A DNA stretch of 64,000 bases from JAJXUB01 sp047974805 (lineage in GTDB: Bacteria > Actinomycetota > Actinomycetes > Actinomycetales > Dermatophilaceae). The notes beneath the pieces were generated by a model. The model saw only the letters and a program-made list of their open reading frames with translations, searched no databases and was not told the DNA's origin. Below are positions 33,162 to 42,073 of the stretch, in pieces. Position numbers and translations under genes: made by a program. The stretch spans positions 52,980-116,979 of the forward strand of contig JBKECS010000011.1 of the NCBI GenBank assembly GCA_047974805.1, written 5' to 3'. Positions within the stretch are counted from its first letter, which is position 1, and every line of letters begins with the position of its first letter.

Positions 33162-35549
33162 ATGAGCGAACCAGGCAGCCTTACCTCCGCTCGCCTGGAT
33201 CTGGCCGGCACTCGGAACTTCACCGAACCGGGTGCTGGGCAGCGGCGGCGGAAAGCGCTTGCGGGCTTCGGCCGCAATTGGCTCACGACCGTGTGGCGCG
33301 AGGCGACCGCGGGCCAGGTGCCGTCCGGGTTCGCCCTTGCCGCCGTAGGCAGCTTCGCTCGGGCAGACGCCGGCCCGCTCAGTGACTACGACCTGCTCCT
33401 GCTGCACTATGGCCGCTCCCTCTCCACAGGGGAGGTCACCGCGCTCGCCGACCGGATCTGGTACCCGATCTGGGACGCGGGGGTCCGGCTGGACCACAGC
33501 GTGCGCACGGTGAACCAATGCCGATCGGTAGCCCAGGGAGACCTCACGGCGGCTGTCGGGTTGCTCGACCTCGCCCCGGTCGCCGGCGACCCCGAGGTCG
33601 TCGCGGCTGCCCGCAGCGTCGTCGCACACGACTGGCGCTCCGGAGCCCGCAAACGACTGCCGGAGATGTTGGAATCCCTTAGCGCCAGGCACCGACGCTA
33701 CGACGAATTGGCCCACTCGATCGAACCCGATCTGAAGGAAGCCCATGGTGGTCTTCGGGACATGCTCATCATCCGTGCGATGACCGCCGCCTGGCTGACC
33801 GATCGCCCCCGTGGTGAGGTGGACGAGGCCAACGACTTCCTCCTCGACGTCCGCGACGCCCTGCACGTGGTCACCGGACGAGGCCGCGACCGGTTGGGCA
33901 GGGAGGATCAGGACGCGGTGGCTGCCCTGCTCGGACGTGCCAGCGCCGACGACTTGCTCACCGAGGTCTCCTGGGCGGGCCGCACCATCGCCTACGCCCT
34001 CGATGCGACGGTGCGGAAAGCCTCCCAATCCCAACGAGCCCGCACCCTCCGGGTGGGCCCCAGACGGCCGCAGATGACACCGCTGGGCTTCGGGATGTTC
34101 GTCTCGGATGGCGAGGTCGTCCTCGGTGGCCAGTCCAGTGTCGACACCGATCCCATGCTTCCGCTACGCGCCGCCGTGGTGGCCGCGCGGGCCGGCTTGC
34201 CGATCTCCCCGGTCACCGTGGGCAACCTGGCCACCAGGCCCCCCGCCGTACCGCGGCCGTGGCCGAAATTGGCCCGCGACCTGTTCGCCGACCTGCTCGC
34301 ATCCGGCCCTGGATTAGTCGGGGTGTGGGAGGGCTTGGACCAGGCCGGCATCATCGAACAGTGGCTGCCTCAGTGGGTGGCAGTGCGTTCCCGGCCGCAG
34401 CACAACCCGGTGCACCGGCATACCGTCGATCGGCACCTCATCGAGACCGTCGTCTACGCCGCCAGCTTGGTGCGTCAGGTCGCCCGGGCCGACCTGCTGC
34501 TCGTGGCCGCCCTGCTGCATGACATCGGCAAGCTGCCCGACGCCCACGACCACAGCGTGACCGGTGCCCCGATCGCGGGCGACATCGCTACCCAGATGGG
34601 ATTCGACGGCGAGGACGTCAGGGTCATCGAACGCCTCGTTCGCGAACATCTGACCCTCATCGAACTCGCCACCAGGCGCGATCCGAAGGACCCGGCAACC
34701 ATCGCCGCCGCTGTGGCCGCGGCTGGAGAAGACGAGCCCACCTATGACGTGCTCCTTGCCTTGACCGAGGCGGACGCCGGGGCGGCGGGCCCGAAGGCAT
34801 GGACGGACTGGCGGGCCGCGCTGCTGCGTCAACTCGACGATGGCGTACGGGAGGTGTTTCGAGCACAACGAGAGGGGACCTCCATGGAAGATCTACCTGC
34901 CGAGTCGGGGATCGTGCTGGCGCAGGACGTCATCTCGACGGTCGGCTCGGGGGAGGCGTGTGCAAGAGTCAAGCGCGAGGGTGGTGCCTTCAGGCTGGAG
35001 ATCTTCGACCGGGACAGGCTCGGGTTGTTCGCTGACACCGCCGGCTTGTTGGCGGCGCAGGGGTTGCTGGTGCGTACCGCCATTCTGCGGACCATCGACG
35101 GGATCGCCGTGGACGAATGGCATGTCGAAGCTCCCGGTGGCGCCGAACCGGACCCGGCGGCGATCGCGCGTGGCCTTGGCCGGCTCGCAGGTGGGGACCG
35201 CACCCCGTTGGGTCATCTGCAGCGGCGCCGGGTGGCTGCGGTGCCCAGCGGCTCCTCCGGGTACGGCGCTCCCGGCCAAGCCCGGGCGTTCGTCGTCCCC
35301 GGTGCCTGCGCCGATGCCACGGTGCTGGAGGTCAGGGCGGCCGACCGGCGGGGGCTGTTGCACGAACTAGGCCGGTCCTTCGCCGCTGCCGGGATCTCGG
35401 TCCGTTCAGCCCACGTGGCCACGTATGCCGGGCAGACGCTGGACACGTTCTATCTCACCGATGTCGGCGGGCGCATCCTCGGCCCGGCGGCGACGGCGAG
35501 CATGGTGGCCACCGTCATCGACACGTGCGAAAGCGGTGACCCGACGTAG
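33162..35549 (+). CDS. glnD: PII nucleotidyltransferase GlnD
   Basis: Bifunctional enzyme that modifies and demodifies PII according to glutamine level. The 795-residue protein has a nucleotidyltransferase domain (VGSFARADAGPLSDYDLLLL), an HD hydrolase domain (LLHDIGKLPDAHDHSV) and two C-terminal ACT domains (IFDRDRLGLFADTAGLLAAQ; AADRRGLLHELGRSFAAAG). ATG at 33162 follows AAAGGAACG. The GTG-type ORF extension upstream overlaps the hairpin and was rejected. Confidence 0.95.
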   Translation: MSEPGSLTSARLDLAGTRNFTEPGAGQRRRKALAGFGRNWLTTVWREATAGQVPSGFALAAVGSFARADAGPLSDYDLLLLHYGRSLSTGEVTALADRIWYPIWDAGVRLDHSVRTVNQCRSVAQGDLTAAVGLLDLAPVAGDPEVVAAARSVVAHDWRSGARKRLPEMLESLSARHRRYDELAHSIEPDLKEAHGGLRDMLIIRAMTAAWLTDRPRGEVDEANDFLLDVRDALHVVTGRGRDRLGREDQDAVAALLGRASADDLLTEVSWAGRTIAYALDATVRKASQSQRARTLRVGPRRPQMTPLGFGMFVSDGEVVLGGQSSVDTDPMLPLRAAVVAARAGLPISPVTVGNLATRPPAVPRPWPKLARDLFADLLASGPGLVGVWEGLDQAGIIEQWLPQWVAVRSRPQHNPVHRHTVDRHLIETVVYAASLVRQVARADLLLVAALLHDIGKLPDAHDHSVTGAPIAGDIATQMGFDGEDVRVIERLVREHLTLIELATRRDPKDPATIAAAVAAAGEDEPTYDVLLALTEADAGAAGPKAWTDWRAALLRQLDDGVREVFRAQREGTSMEDLPAESGIVLAQDVISTVGSGEACARVKREGGAFRLEIFDRDRLGLFADTAGLLAAQGLLVRTAILRTIDGIAVDEWHVEAPGGAEPDPAAIARGLGRLAGGDRTPLGHLQRRRVAAVPSGSSGYGAPGQARAFVVPGACADATVLEVRAADRRGLLHELGRSFAAAGISVRSAHVATYAGQTLDTFYLTDVGGRILGPAATASMVATVIDTCESGDPT

Positions 35550-35564
35550 CCCGGGCCACCGCGT

Positions 35565-35570
35565 TAGGGT
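35565..35570 (+). promoter_or_regulatory. -10 element (TAGGGT) for leaderless ffh mRNA
   Basis: TAGGGT ends 6 bases before the ffh GTG and there is no ribosome-binding site. The transcript would start at the GTG. The same spacing occurs at 38132-38137. Confidence 0.6.
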
Positions 35571-35576
35571 TTGACG

Positions 35577-37163
35577 GTGTTCAACAGCCTGTCTGACCGC
35601 CTGACCGCAACCTTCAAGAATCTGCGGGGCAAGGGGCGCCTGTCCGAGTCCGACGTCAACAAGACGATCCGGGAGATCCGGATGGCCCTGCTCGACGCCG
35701 ACGTCGCCCTCCCGGTCGTCAAGCAGTTCACCGCCGATGTGCGCGAGCGTGCGTTGGGCGAGGAGGTCTCTGCCGCGCTCAACCCTGCCCAGCAGGTCAT
35801 CAAGATCGTCAACGATGAGTTGGTCGCCATTCTCGGCGGGCAGACCCGTGAGCTGCGCCTGGCCAAGAACCCACCCACGGTCATCATGTTGGCCGGCCTG
35901 CAGGGCTCGGGAAAGACGACCTTCGCCGGCAAACTCGGTCGACGGATGAAGGACGCCGGGCATACACCGCTGCTTGTCGCCGCGGATTTGCAGCGGCCCA
36001 ACGCGGTGACTCAGCTTGAAGTCGTCGGTGAACGCGCCGGTGTGCCCGTCTATGCACCCGAACAGGGCAACGTCGGCGGCCACGACGCGGTGGGTCCCAC
36101 CGGCGAAGGGACCCGAAGCTTCGGCGACCCCGTAGCCGTCGCCCGGGACGGGATCCGCTTCGCAACGGGCAAGTTGCACGATGTCGTCATCGTCGACACC
36201 GCCGGGCGGCTCGCTGTCGATGCCGACCTGATGGCCCAGGCCCGGGCGATCCGGGACGCGATCACCCCTGACGAGGTCCTCTTCGTCATCGACGCCATGA
36301 TCGGCCAGGCCGCTGTGGAGACCGCGCACGCCTTCGACGAGGGCGTGGACATCACCGGGGTCGTGCTGAGCAAGCTCGACGGCGATGCCCGCGGTGGCGC
36401 TGCCCTTTCCGTGGTCGGCACGACCGGCAAACCCATCCTCTTCGCCAGCACCGGTGAAGGCCTCACCGATGTCGAGGTGTTCCACCCCGACCGGATGGCC
36501 TCGCGCATTCTCGACATGGGCGACGTACTCACCCTTATCGAGCAGGCCCAGCGGGCCTTCGATGAGCGCCAGGCGAAGGAGATGGAACGCAAGTTCCTCG
36601 CCCAGGAGGACTTCACGTTCGATGACTTCCTGCAGCAGATGGCAGCGATCAAGAAGATGGGCTCGCTCAAGTCCATGTTGGCGATGATGCCCGGGATGGG
36701 ACAGATGCGTGCCCAGCTGGACAGCCTCGACGAGCGCGAGTTTGACCGGATCGAAGCCATGGTGCGTTCGATGACCCCGTTCGAACGCACCCACCCCAAA
36801 CAGATCAACGGGTCGCGGCGAGCCCGGATTGCCGGCGGTTCAGGGGTGTCGGTCTCGGAGGTCAACCAGCTCATTGTTCGCTTCGGTGAGGCACAGAAGA
36901 TGATGAAGTCGCTGGCCAAGGGCGGGGGGCTGCCCGGCATGCCAGGTATGCCAGGTGGTGGGGGCGGCAAGCGGAAGAAGCAGCAGCCGGTTCGTAAGAA
37001 GGCCAAATCCGGCAACCCGGCCAAGCGTGCCGAGCAGGAACGTGCGGCCGGGAACCGCGCCACGGCGCACTCCGGGGCGGCCTTCGGCGGCTCAGGTGGT
37101 GCCACGCCCGAGCTCGACCCGACGAACCTGCCCGCCGGCTTCGAGAAATTCCTCGGCAGGTGA
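35577..37163 (+). CDS. ffh: Signal recognition particle protein Ffh
   Basis: SRP54 GTPase that binds signal peptides and 4.5S RNA. The 528-residue protein has an NG domain (GLQGSGKTT, DTAGR, SKLDGDARGG) and a Met-rich M domain (LAMMPGMGQMRAQLD, INGSRRARIAGGSG), then a Gly/Lys-rich tail. An insert after LQRPNAVTQLEVVGERAGVP (GNVGGHDAVGPTGEG, about 160-175) is longer than in E. coli Ffh. GTG at 35577 gives MFNSLSDRL; a TTG two codons earlier is unlikely. Confidence 0.96.
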   Translation: MFNSLSDRLTATFKNLRGKGRLSESDVNKTIREIRMALLDADVALPVVKQFTADVRERALGEEVSAALNPAQQVIKIVNDELVAILGGQTRELRLAKNPPTVIMLAGLQGSGKTTFAGKLGRRMKDAGHTPLLVAADLQRPNAVTQLEVVGERAGVPVYAPEQGNVGGHDAVGPTGEGTRSFGDPVAVARDGIRFATGKLHDVVIVDTAGRLAVDADLMAQARAIRDAITPDEVLFVIDAMIGQAAVETAHAFDEGVDITGVVLSKLDGDARGGAALSVVGTTGKPILFASTGEGLTDVEVFHPDRMASRILDMGDVLTLIEQAQRAFDERQAKEMERKFLAQEDFTFDDFLQQMAAIKKMGSLKSMLAMMPGMGQMRAQLDSLDEREFDRIEAMVRSMTPFERTHPKQINGSRRARIAGGSGVSVSEVNQLIVRFGEAQKMMKSLAKGGGLPGMPGMPGGGGGKRKKQQPVRKKAKSGNPAKRAEQERAAGNRATAHSGAAFGGSGGATPELDPTNLPAGFEKFLGR

Positions 37164-37191
37164 GCTCGCCACAGCTGCTCGTGAGGCAGCG

Positions 37192-38070
37192 ATGAGCCTC
37201 GCCGTCGACTCGGGGCCGCTGCACTCCATCGCAGTGGGCAGTGCCGGTCCTCGGATCGCTTTCCTGCATGGACTGTTCGGTCAGGGTCGCAATTGGGCGC
37301 AGATCGCGAAGGCGTTGGCCGGACCTGACGGAGACCAGGCACGCTGCCTGCTCATCGACCTACCCGATCACGGCCGGTCTCCGTGGACACCGGCCGGGGA
37401 CCACTTCTCCTTCATCACCTACGCCGATGCGGTCGCGCAAACCCTGACCGCGGCAGCGGGCGACGGCGGGTCTTCGACGCGGTCGGACCAGGGATGGACC
37501 GTCGTCGGGCACAGCCTCGGCGGGAAGGCTGCGATGGTGCTCGCCCTCCTCATGCCGGACCTGATCGACCGGCTCGTCGTCGCCGACATCACGCCGAAGT
37601 CCTACGGCGACCTTCACCGGTTCAACGGATACATCGAGAAGATGCGACGTCTTCCGTTGGCCGCGATGGGCCCAACCCGAGGGGTTGTCGAAGAAGCCTT
37701 CGACGAGGCGGACCCACAGGTTAAGGCGTTCCTGCTGCAGAATCTGCGCCGCGAGGACGGTGAGTGGCGGTGGCAGGTCAACCTCGATCTCATTGCCGCC
37801 GACGCCGACGCCGGCGCGGGCTCCGCCATTGCCGATTTCCCCTTTCGTCCCGGTGACGTCAAGCCATACCCGGGGCAGGTTCTCTGGCTGGTGGGAGGGG
37901 ATTCCGGATATGTCACGCAGGGGGATGAAGACACGATGCGGGCGTTCTTTCCCCGTCTGCGCCAGGTGCGGATCAAGGGAGCCGGGCACTGGGTACATAC
38001 CGATGCGCCTGACGTCGTCGTCGCCGCACTGCGCCAATTCCTCCATCCCCCCACCTCGCCTCTACGTTGA
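37192..38070 (+). CDS. Alpha/beta-hydrolase fold protein
   Basis: A 292-residue hydrolase. It has FLHGLFGQGRNW (oxyanion region), the nucleophile elbow GHSLGGKAA with the catalytic Ser, and the catalytic His in GAGHWVHTDAP. This is the YbfF/esterase-like subgroup. The substrate cannot be told. It starts 28 bp after ffh without a clear ribosome-binding site. The upstream ORF extension overlaps ffh in another frame and was rejected. Confidence 0.88.
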   Translation: MSLAVDSGPLHSIAVGSAGPRIAFLHGLFGQGRNWAQIAKALAGPDGDQARCLLIDLPDHGRSPWTPAGDHFSFITYADAVAQTLTAAAGDGGSSTRSDQGWTVVGHSLGGKAAMVLALLMPDLIDRLVVADITPKSYGDLHRFNGYIEKMRRLPLAAMGPTRGVVEEAFDEADPQVKAFLLQNLRREDGEWRWQVNLDLIAADADAGAGSAIADFPFRPGDVKPYPGQVLWLVGGDSGYVTQGDEDTMRAFFPRLRQVRIKGAGHWVHTDAPDVVVAALRQFLHPPTSPLR

Positions 38071-38071
38071 G

Positions 38072-38121
38072 TGCGCGTAACCCGCCCGGGAATCTGCTAA
38101 ATCCCGGGCGAGTTACGCGCA
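38072..38121. terminator. Long inverted repeat after the hydrolase gene
   Basis: A 20-bp stem (38072-38091 with 38102-38121) with one mismatch encloses a 10-base loop. The arm reads TGCGCGTAACYCGCCCGGGA. It starts 2 bp after the stop codon, with no T run. Terminator or mobile palindromic repeat are both possible. Confidence 0.7.
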
Positions 38122-38131
38122 GTCAACGGGC

Positions 38132-38137
38132 TAGGGT
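38132..38137 (+). promoter_or_regulatory. -10 element (TAGGGT) for leaderless amidohydrolase mRNA
   Basis: TAGGGT ends 6 bases before the ATG at 38144, the same geometry as before ffh. It lies directly after the inverted repeat, so the gene is separately transcribed. Confidence 0.55.
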
Positions 38138-38143
38138 GCAGGA

Positions 38144-39235
38144 ATGGCGACGGTAGTGCACTTGACCGGACCGATTTTGACGGGGCCAGACGACGTGGTT
38201 CAGCAGGCATGGATCATCGACGGCCGGATCACCTTCACCCAACCGGTTGGCGATCATGATGTGCAACGCCTCGATGGTTGGGTGCTGCCCGGTCTGGTGG
38301 ATGCGCACTGCCACGTCGGGCTGGGTCCGCATGGCGAAGTGCCCCGGGATGAGGCCGAACAGCAGGCCCTGGCCGACCGGGGACACGGCACCCTGCTGAT
38401 TCGCGATGCCGGCGCACCCGGGGACACCCGGTGGATCGACGAACGCGCTGACCTGCCCAAAGTCATTCGAGCCGGACGCCACATCGCCCGAACGCGGCGA
38501 TACATCCGCAACTTCGCTTGGGAGGTCGAGCCGGAGGACCTCGTTGCCACGGTTCGTCAGGAAGCCCGTGCCGGGGACGGCTGGGTGAAGCTGGTCGGGG
38601 ACTGGATCGACCGGGATACCGGTGACCTCGCTCCCTGTTGGCCAGCAGAGGTCCTTACCGAAGCCATCGCTGCCGCCCACCAAGAGGGCGCGCGAACGAC
38701 GGCGCACTGCTTCGGCGAGGAGTCCTTGGCCGACTTCGCCGCCGCCGGCACCGACTGCATCGAACACGCGACCGGCCTGGTGCCGGAGACCATCGAAACC
38801 TTCGCGGCCGGGCAGATCGCGATCGTGCCGACCCTGGTCAACATCCTGACCTTCCCGCAGATCGCTTCGCCGGCACAGGAGAAGTTCCCCGACTATCACC
38901 GTCACATGCTGGCTCTGCATGAGCGCCGGTACGCCACCATCGGCGCGGCATACGAGGCCGGTATTCCTATCTATGTGGGGACCGATGCCGGGGGGGCGCT
39001 CGCCCACGGCCTGGTTGCAGCGGAGTGCGTCGAACTGGCGCAGGCAGGCCTGCCCAACCAGGCGGTTCTGTCTGCGGCCACATGGGGCGCCCGGGAATGG
39101 CTCGGCCGCCCGGGGCTGATCGAGGGCGCCGATGCCGACCTCCTCGTACTCGCCGATGACCCGCGCACCGATCTGGGAACGTTGGCTGCTCCAAGGGCGG
39201 TGGTCCTGCGCGGAGTGGCCTATCCGGCCGCATGA
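38144..39235 (+). CDS. Amidohydrolase-family protein (imidazolonepropionase-like)
   Basis: A 363-residue metal-dependent hydrolase. It has the HxH metal motif in LPGLVDAHCHVGLGP, a likely Lys ligand in DGWVKLVGDW, then TAHCFG, CIEHATGL and the catalytic Asp in IYVGTDAGG. The C-terminal GADADLLVLADDPRTD is typical of cytosolic amidohydrolases. Substrate unknown. The leaderless start is supported by the promoter position. Confidence 0.88.
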   Translation: MATVVHLTGPILTGPDDVVQQAWIIDGRITFTQPVGDHDVQRLDGWVLPGLVDAHCHVGLGPHGEVPRDEAEQQALADRGHGTLLIRDAGAPGDTRWIDERADLPKVIRAGRHIARTRRYIRNFAWEVEPEDLVATVRQEARAGDGWVKLVGDWIDRDTGDLAPCWPAEVLTEAIAAAHQEGARTTAHCFGEESLADFAAAGTDCIEHATGLVPETIETFAAGQIAIVPTLVNILTFPQIASPAQEKFPDYHRHMLALHERRYATIGAAYEAGIPIYVGTDAGGALAHGLVAAECVELAQAGLPNQAVLSAATWGAREWLGRPGLIEGADADLLVLADDPRTDLGTLAAPRAVVLRGVAYPAA

Positions 39236-39335
39236 AACCCGGGGCTCGCACGTGGATAGCGGGGAGCTGATCGCCCACTCGGACAGGGTGTGGGTGTCGC
39301 CACCGAAGGTCAGCGCGGCATATGCCTAGCGTCGA

Positions 39336-39365
39336 TTGGGACCTTGCGCTCTCCGATGGCAGAAT
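39336..39365 (+). promoter_or_regulatory. Candidate rpsP promoter
   Basis: TTGGGA and CAGAAT are separated by 18 bp, giving a leader of about 150 nt before the rpsP GTG. The -10 resembles those before rplS and rpsB. The rest of the 286-bp gap (39236-39521) shows no gene. Confidence 0.5.
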
Positions 39366-39521
39366 GGCCCGCTGTACTCGTCGTGCCGTATGCCAGGGGT
39401 CTCCTCCTGGCGCAGTCGCGGCACGGGCCTACCCCGAGGTACGGCACCCCGATGGCACCGGTGACACGGTGGCCCATGCGGTCTGGCCGCATCTCATGAC
39501 AAGAAACAGGAGACCACGTCA

Positions 39522-40055
39522 GTGGCCGTCAAGATTCGTCTCAAGCGGATGGGCAAGATCCGCGCCCCGTTCTACCGCGTCGTCGTCATGGACAGCCGGA
39601 CCAAGCGCGATGGCCGGGCCATCGAAGAAATCGGGAAGTACCACCCGACCCAGGAGCCTTCGCTCATCCAGATCGACTCCGAGCGCGTGCAGTATTGGCT
39701 GGGTAACGGCGCACAGCCGACTGAAGCCGTCTTGGCGCTGCTGAAGGTCACCGGCGACTGGCAGACGTTCAAGGGCCTGCCGGGCGCCGAGGGCACCTTG
39801 AAGGTCGCCGAACTGAAGCCGAGCAAGAAGGACCTTTACGAGGCTGCCATCGCCGCCGCAGGCAAGGCCGCCGACGACTCCTCGGGGGCGACCACGCCGA
39901 AGAAGAAGGCGGCGAAGAAGGTCGAGGCCGCACCGAGCGAGGAGAGCGTGGAGGCGACCGCCAGCTCCACTCCTGAGGCGAGTGCTGTCGAGGATGCCGC
40001 TGTCGAGGGCGTCACTGCTGAGGCGGCCGCGCCTGCCGAGGACGCCGCGGAGTGA
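39522..40055 (+). CDS. rpsP: 30S ribosomal protein S16
   Basis: Small-subunit assembly protein. The S16 domain occupies residues 1-80 (MAVKIRLKRMGKIRAPFYRV; SERVQYWLGNGAQPTEAV). An Ala/Glu/Lys-rich tail brings the total to 177 residues, an extension common in actinobacteria. The GTG start follows an ACAGGAGAC-type site. It overlaps khpA by 4 bp. Confidence 0.97.
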   Translation: MAVKIRLKRMGKIRAPFYRVVVMDSRTKRDGRAIEEIGKYHPTQEPSLIQIDSERVQYWLGNGAQPTEAVLALLKVTGDWQTFKGLPGAEGTLKVAELKPSKKDLYEAAIAAAGKAADDSSGATTPKKKAAKKVEAAPSEESVEATASSTPEASAVEDAAVEGVTAEAAAPAEDAAE

Positions 40056-40303
40056 GCATGCTCGAGGAGGCGCTGGAGCACATCGTCACCTCGATCGTCG
40101 ACCACAAGGACGACGTCGTGGTCCGGGAGAAGTCGACCCGTCGCGGCGGTGACCTCCTGGAAGTCCGGGTTCACCCGGAGGATCTCGGCCGGGTCATCGG
40201 CCGCTCGGGCCGCACTGCCAGCGCGCTGCGCACCGTGATGAACGCGCTCGCCGGTGGACATTCGGTGCGGGTCGACATCGTCGACACCGACCGGATTCGC
40301 TGA
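40052..40303 (+). CDS. khpA: KH-domain RNA-binding protein KhpA
   Basis: An 83-residue single KH domain with the RNA-binding loop GRVIGRSGRTASALRTVM (GxxG inside IGRSGR). KhpA proteins bind RNA with KhpB and always lie between rpsP and rimM in actinobacteria. The GTG overlaps the rpsP stop; ATG at 40058 is an alternative. Confidence 0.93.
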   Translation: MSMLEEALEHIVTSIVDHKDDVVVREKSTRRGGDLLEVRVHPEDLGRVIGRSGRTASALRTVMNALAGGHSVRVDIVDTDRIR

Positions 40304-40441
40304 TCGGATCGGCTGCCGCTGGGCGCAGCTGCCATCCCTCGGGGCGTCACCGGATCTGCCGGTGGCACCGGGGCGGGCAGGACCAGGGCTGCCCGGACTG
40401 CATACCGATAGCCGGGCCGGTCGCATCGTTGGGAGGGGCAG

Positions 40442-41404
40442 ATGGGAGCAGTGGAGCGACGCAGCTTGGTGCGGGTGGTCATCGGTGGCTTCGGCGTACT
40501 GGCCCTAGCAGGTTGCGCCAGCCCCAAGCCCACCAATACCACGACGCCTACCACAACGGTGCCCGTGGCGCCCGTGCCGTCTACGCGTGCCACGAGTTCG
40601 GCCCCGACCCGGGCCACTCCGCTCACGGTGCTCCTTATCGGGTCCGACGCTCGTGACGGGTTGGCCGGGGAGCGCGCCGATGTCATCCTCCTGGCCCAGC
40701 TCGCCGCCGACCACCGCAGGGTCAACCTGGTGTCCGTGCCCCGGGACTGCTACGTCACCCTTCCCGATGGCACCAGCGGCAAGATCAACGCGGCATATGC
40801 CCAAGCGGGCGCCGCAGGCCTGGCCTCGACGGTGTCGCAGCTGTTGGGCGGGTTGAGGGTGGACGGCACGGTCGAGGTGGGGTTCTCCTCCTTCGTCCGC
40901 GTCGTCGATGAGCTGGGCGGCGTGACCGTGACCAATCGGCACGCCTCGACGAGCGGATCGAGCACCTTTCCGGCCGGAGCGATCACCCTCAACGGGGATG
41001 AGGCCCTGATCTATGCCCGGGAACGCAAAGATCTGCCGAACGGTGACTTGGACCGCACCGAACGCCACCGCGCCTTGATGATCGGGCTGCTGGCCCAGGT
41101 GAAGCGGCACGTCCAACGGGACCCGCAGGCGGCGCTGGCTCTCGTGGCGTCGCTGCAGGAGGCGGTCACCGTCAGCGGGATCGATCTAGCCCGCGTGCTT
41201 GCGCTGGTTCCGTTGGCGCGGGACGTGTCCAGTCAGGACATCACCTCGGTCATGGTCCCCATTGCGGCGTTCGACGCCATCGATCAGGCGGCGGTCGACC
41301 TCGTTGACTCTGCACAGGCGGCACAGCTTGGCCGGGCGCTGACGACGGGTGATCTCGGCGCCTACGTGGCCCGCTACGGCACGCGAGTCGGCCTGACGGG
41401 GTAA
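40442..41404 (+). CDS. LytR-CpsA-Psr (LCP) family lipoprotein
   Basis: Predicted cell-envelope glycopolymer ligase of 320 residues. A short N-terminal segment ends in the lipobox LAGCAS, followed by a Thr/Pro/Ser linker. The LCP domain (about 60-210) has VLLIGSDARDG, NLVSVPRDCYVTLP, FSSFVRVVDELGGVTVT and EALIYARERKDLPNGDLDR, with the Arg and Asp residues that bind polyprenyl pyrophosphate. Most LCP proteins have a transmembrane anchor; a lipid anchor is unusual. It has its own GGAGGGG site 138 bp after khpA and interrupts the usual khpA-rimM pair. Confidence 0.88.
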   Translation: MGAVERRSLVRVVIGGFGVLALAGCASPKPTNTTTPTTTVPVAPVPSTRATSSAPTRATPLTVLLIGSDARDGLAGERADVILLAQLAADHRRVNLVSVPRDCYVTLPDGTSGKINAAYAQAGAAGLASTVSQLLGGLRVDGTVEVGFSSFVRVVDELGGVTVTNRHASTSGSSTFPAGAITLNGDEALIYARERKDLPNGDLDRTERHRALMIGLLAQVKRHVQRDPQAALALVASLQEAVTVSGIDLARVLALVPLARDVSSQDITSVMVPIAAFDAIDQAAVDLVDSAQAAQLGRALTTGDLGAYVARYGTRVGLTG

Positions 41405-41503
41405 CGCCCTCATGTCGCCGAGTGCGGGCATACGCGACGAGAGGGGGCGGCAACGCGGCCACCCTCATCATGATCGGCCACGATCGGTGAAAGGATGCCC
41501 GGT

Positions 41504-42070
41504 ATGCCAGCAGTCGTCGCCCGAATCGGCAAACCCCACGGGATCAAGGGCGAGGTCACGGTCCAGGTGCACACCGACGACCCCGCTGCGCGGCTGACGC
41601 CAGGGCACACCCTGGACACTTCGGCCGTGCCCGGTTCCGGCGTTCCCCGCGAACTGACCATCAGCACCGCCCGGGTGCACAACGGCACCTGGTTGCTCGG
41701 TTTCGCTGAAATACCGGACCGCACCGGGGCAGAAGGCCTGCGGGGCACCCTCCTGATGCTGCCGGACGTGACCGACCCGGTGTCGAGCGCGGACCTGTCG
41801 GCGCCTGACCGTGCACCAGATGGGGCCGACGACGGCTGGTACGAGGACGAACTCCTCGGGTTGAGCGTCTTCGACCCGACCGGGACTCGGCTGGGGGAGG
41901 TCTGCGGGCTGGAGACCGGTGCCGCACAGGACCGCCTACGCATCCGCCTGCTGGACGGTCACGAGACATTGGTGCCGTTCGTCGACGCGCTCGTGCCCGT
42001 CGTAGACGTGCAGGCGGCCCGGGTGGTTATCGATGCCCCGGGTGGACTGCTCGATCTCGGCCGGGGCTGA
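41504..42070 (+). CDS. rimM: 16S rRNA processing protein RimM
   Basis: Ribosome maturation factor that binds S19 in the 30S head. The 188-residue product has an N-terminal beta-barrel (VARIGKPHGIKGEVTVQVHTDDP) and a C-terminal PRC-barrel with DGWYEDELLGLSV and VPFVDALVPVVD. ATG at 41504 is preferred because AAAGGA lies 8 bp before it; ATG at 41495 abuts the same site. trmD follows after 3 bp. Confidence 0.95.
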   Translation: MPAVVARIGKPHGIKGEVTVQVHTDDPAARLTPGHTLDTSAVPGSGVPRELTISTARVHNGTWLLGFAEIPDRTGAEGLRGTLLMLPDVTDPVSSADLSAPDRAPDGADDGWYEDELLGLSVFDPTGTRLGEVCGLETGAAQDRLRIRLLDGHETLVPFVDALVPVVDVQAARVVIDAPGGLLDLGRG

Positions 42071-42073
42071 CGC

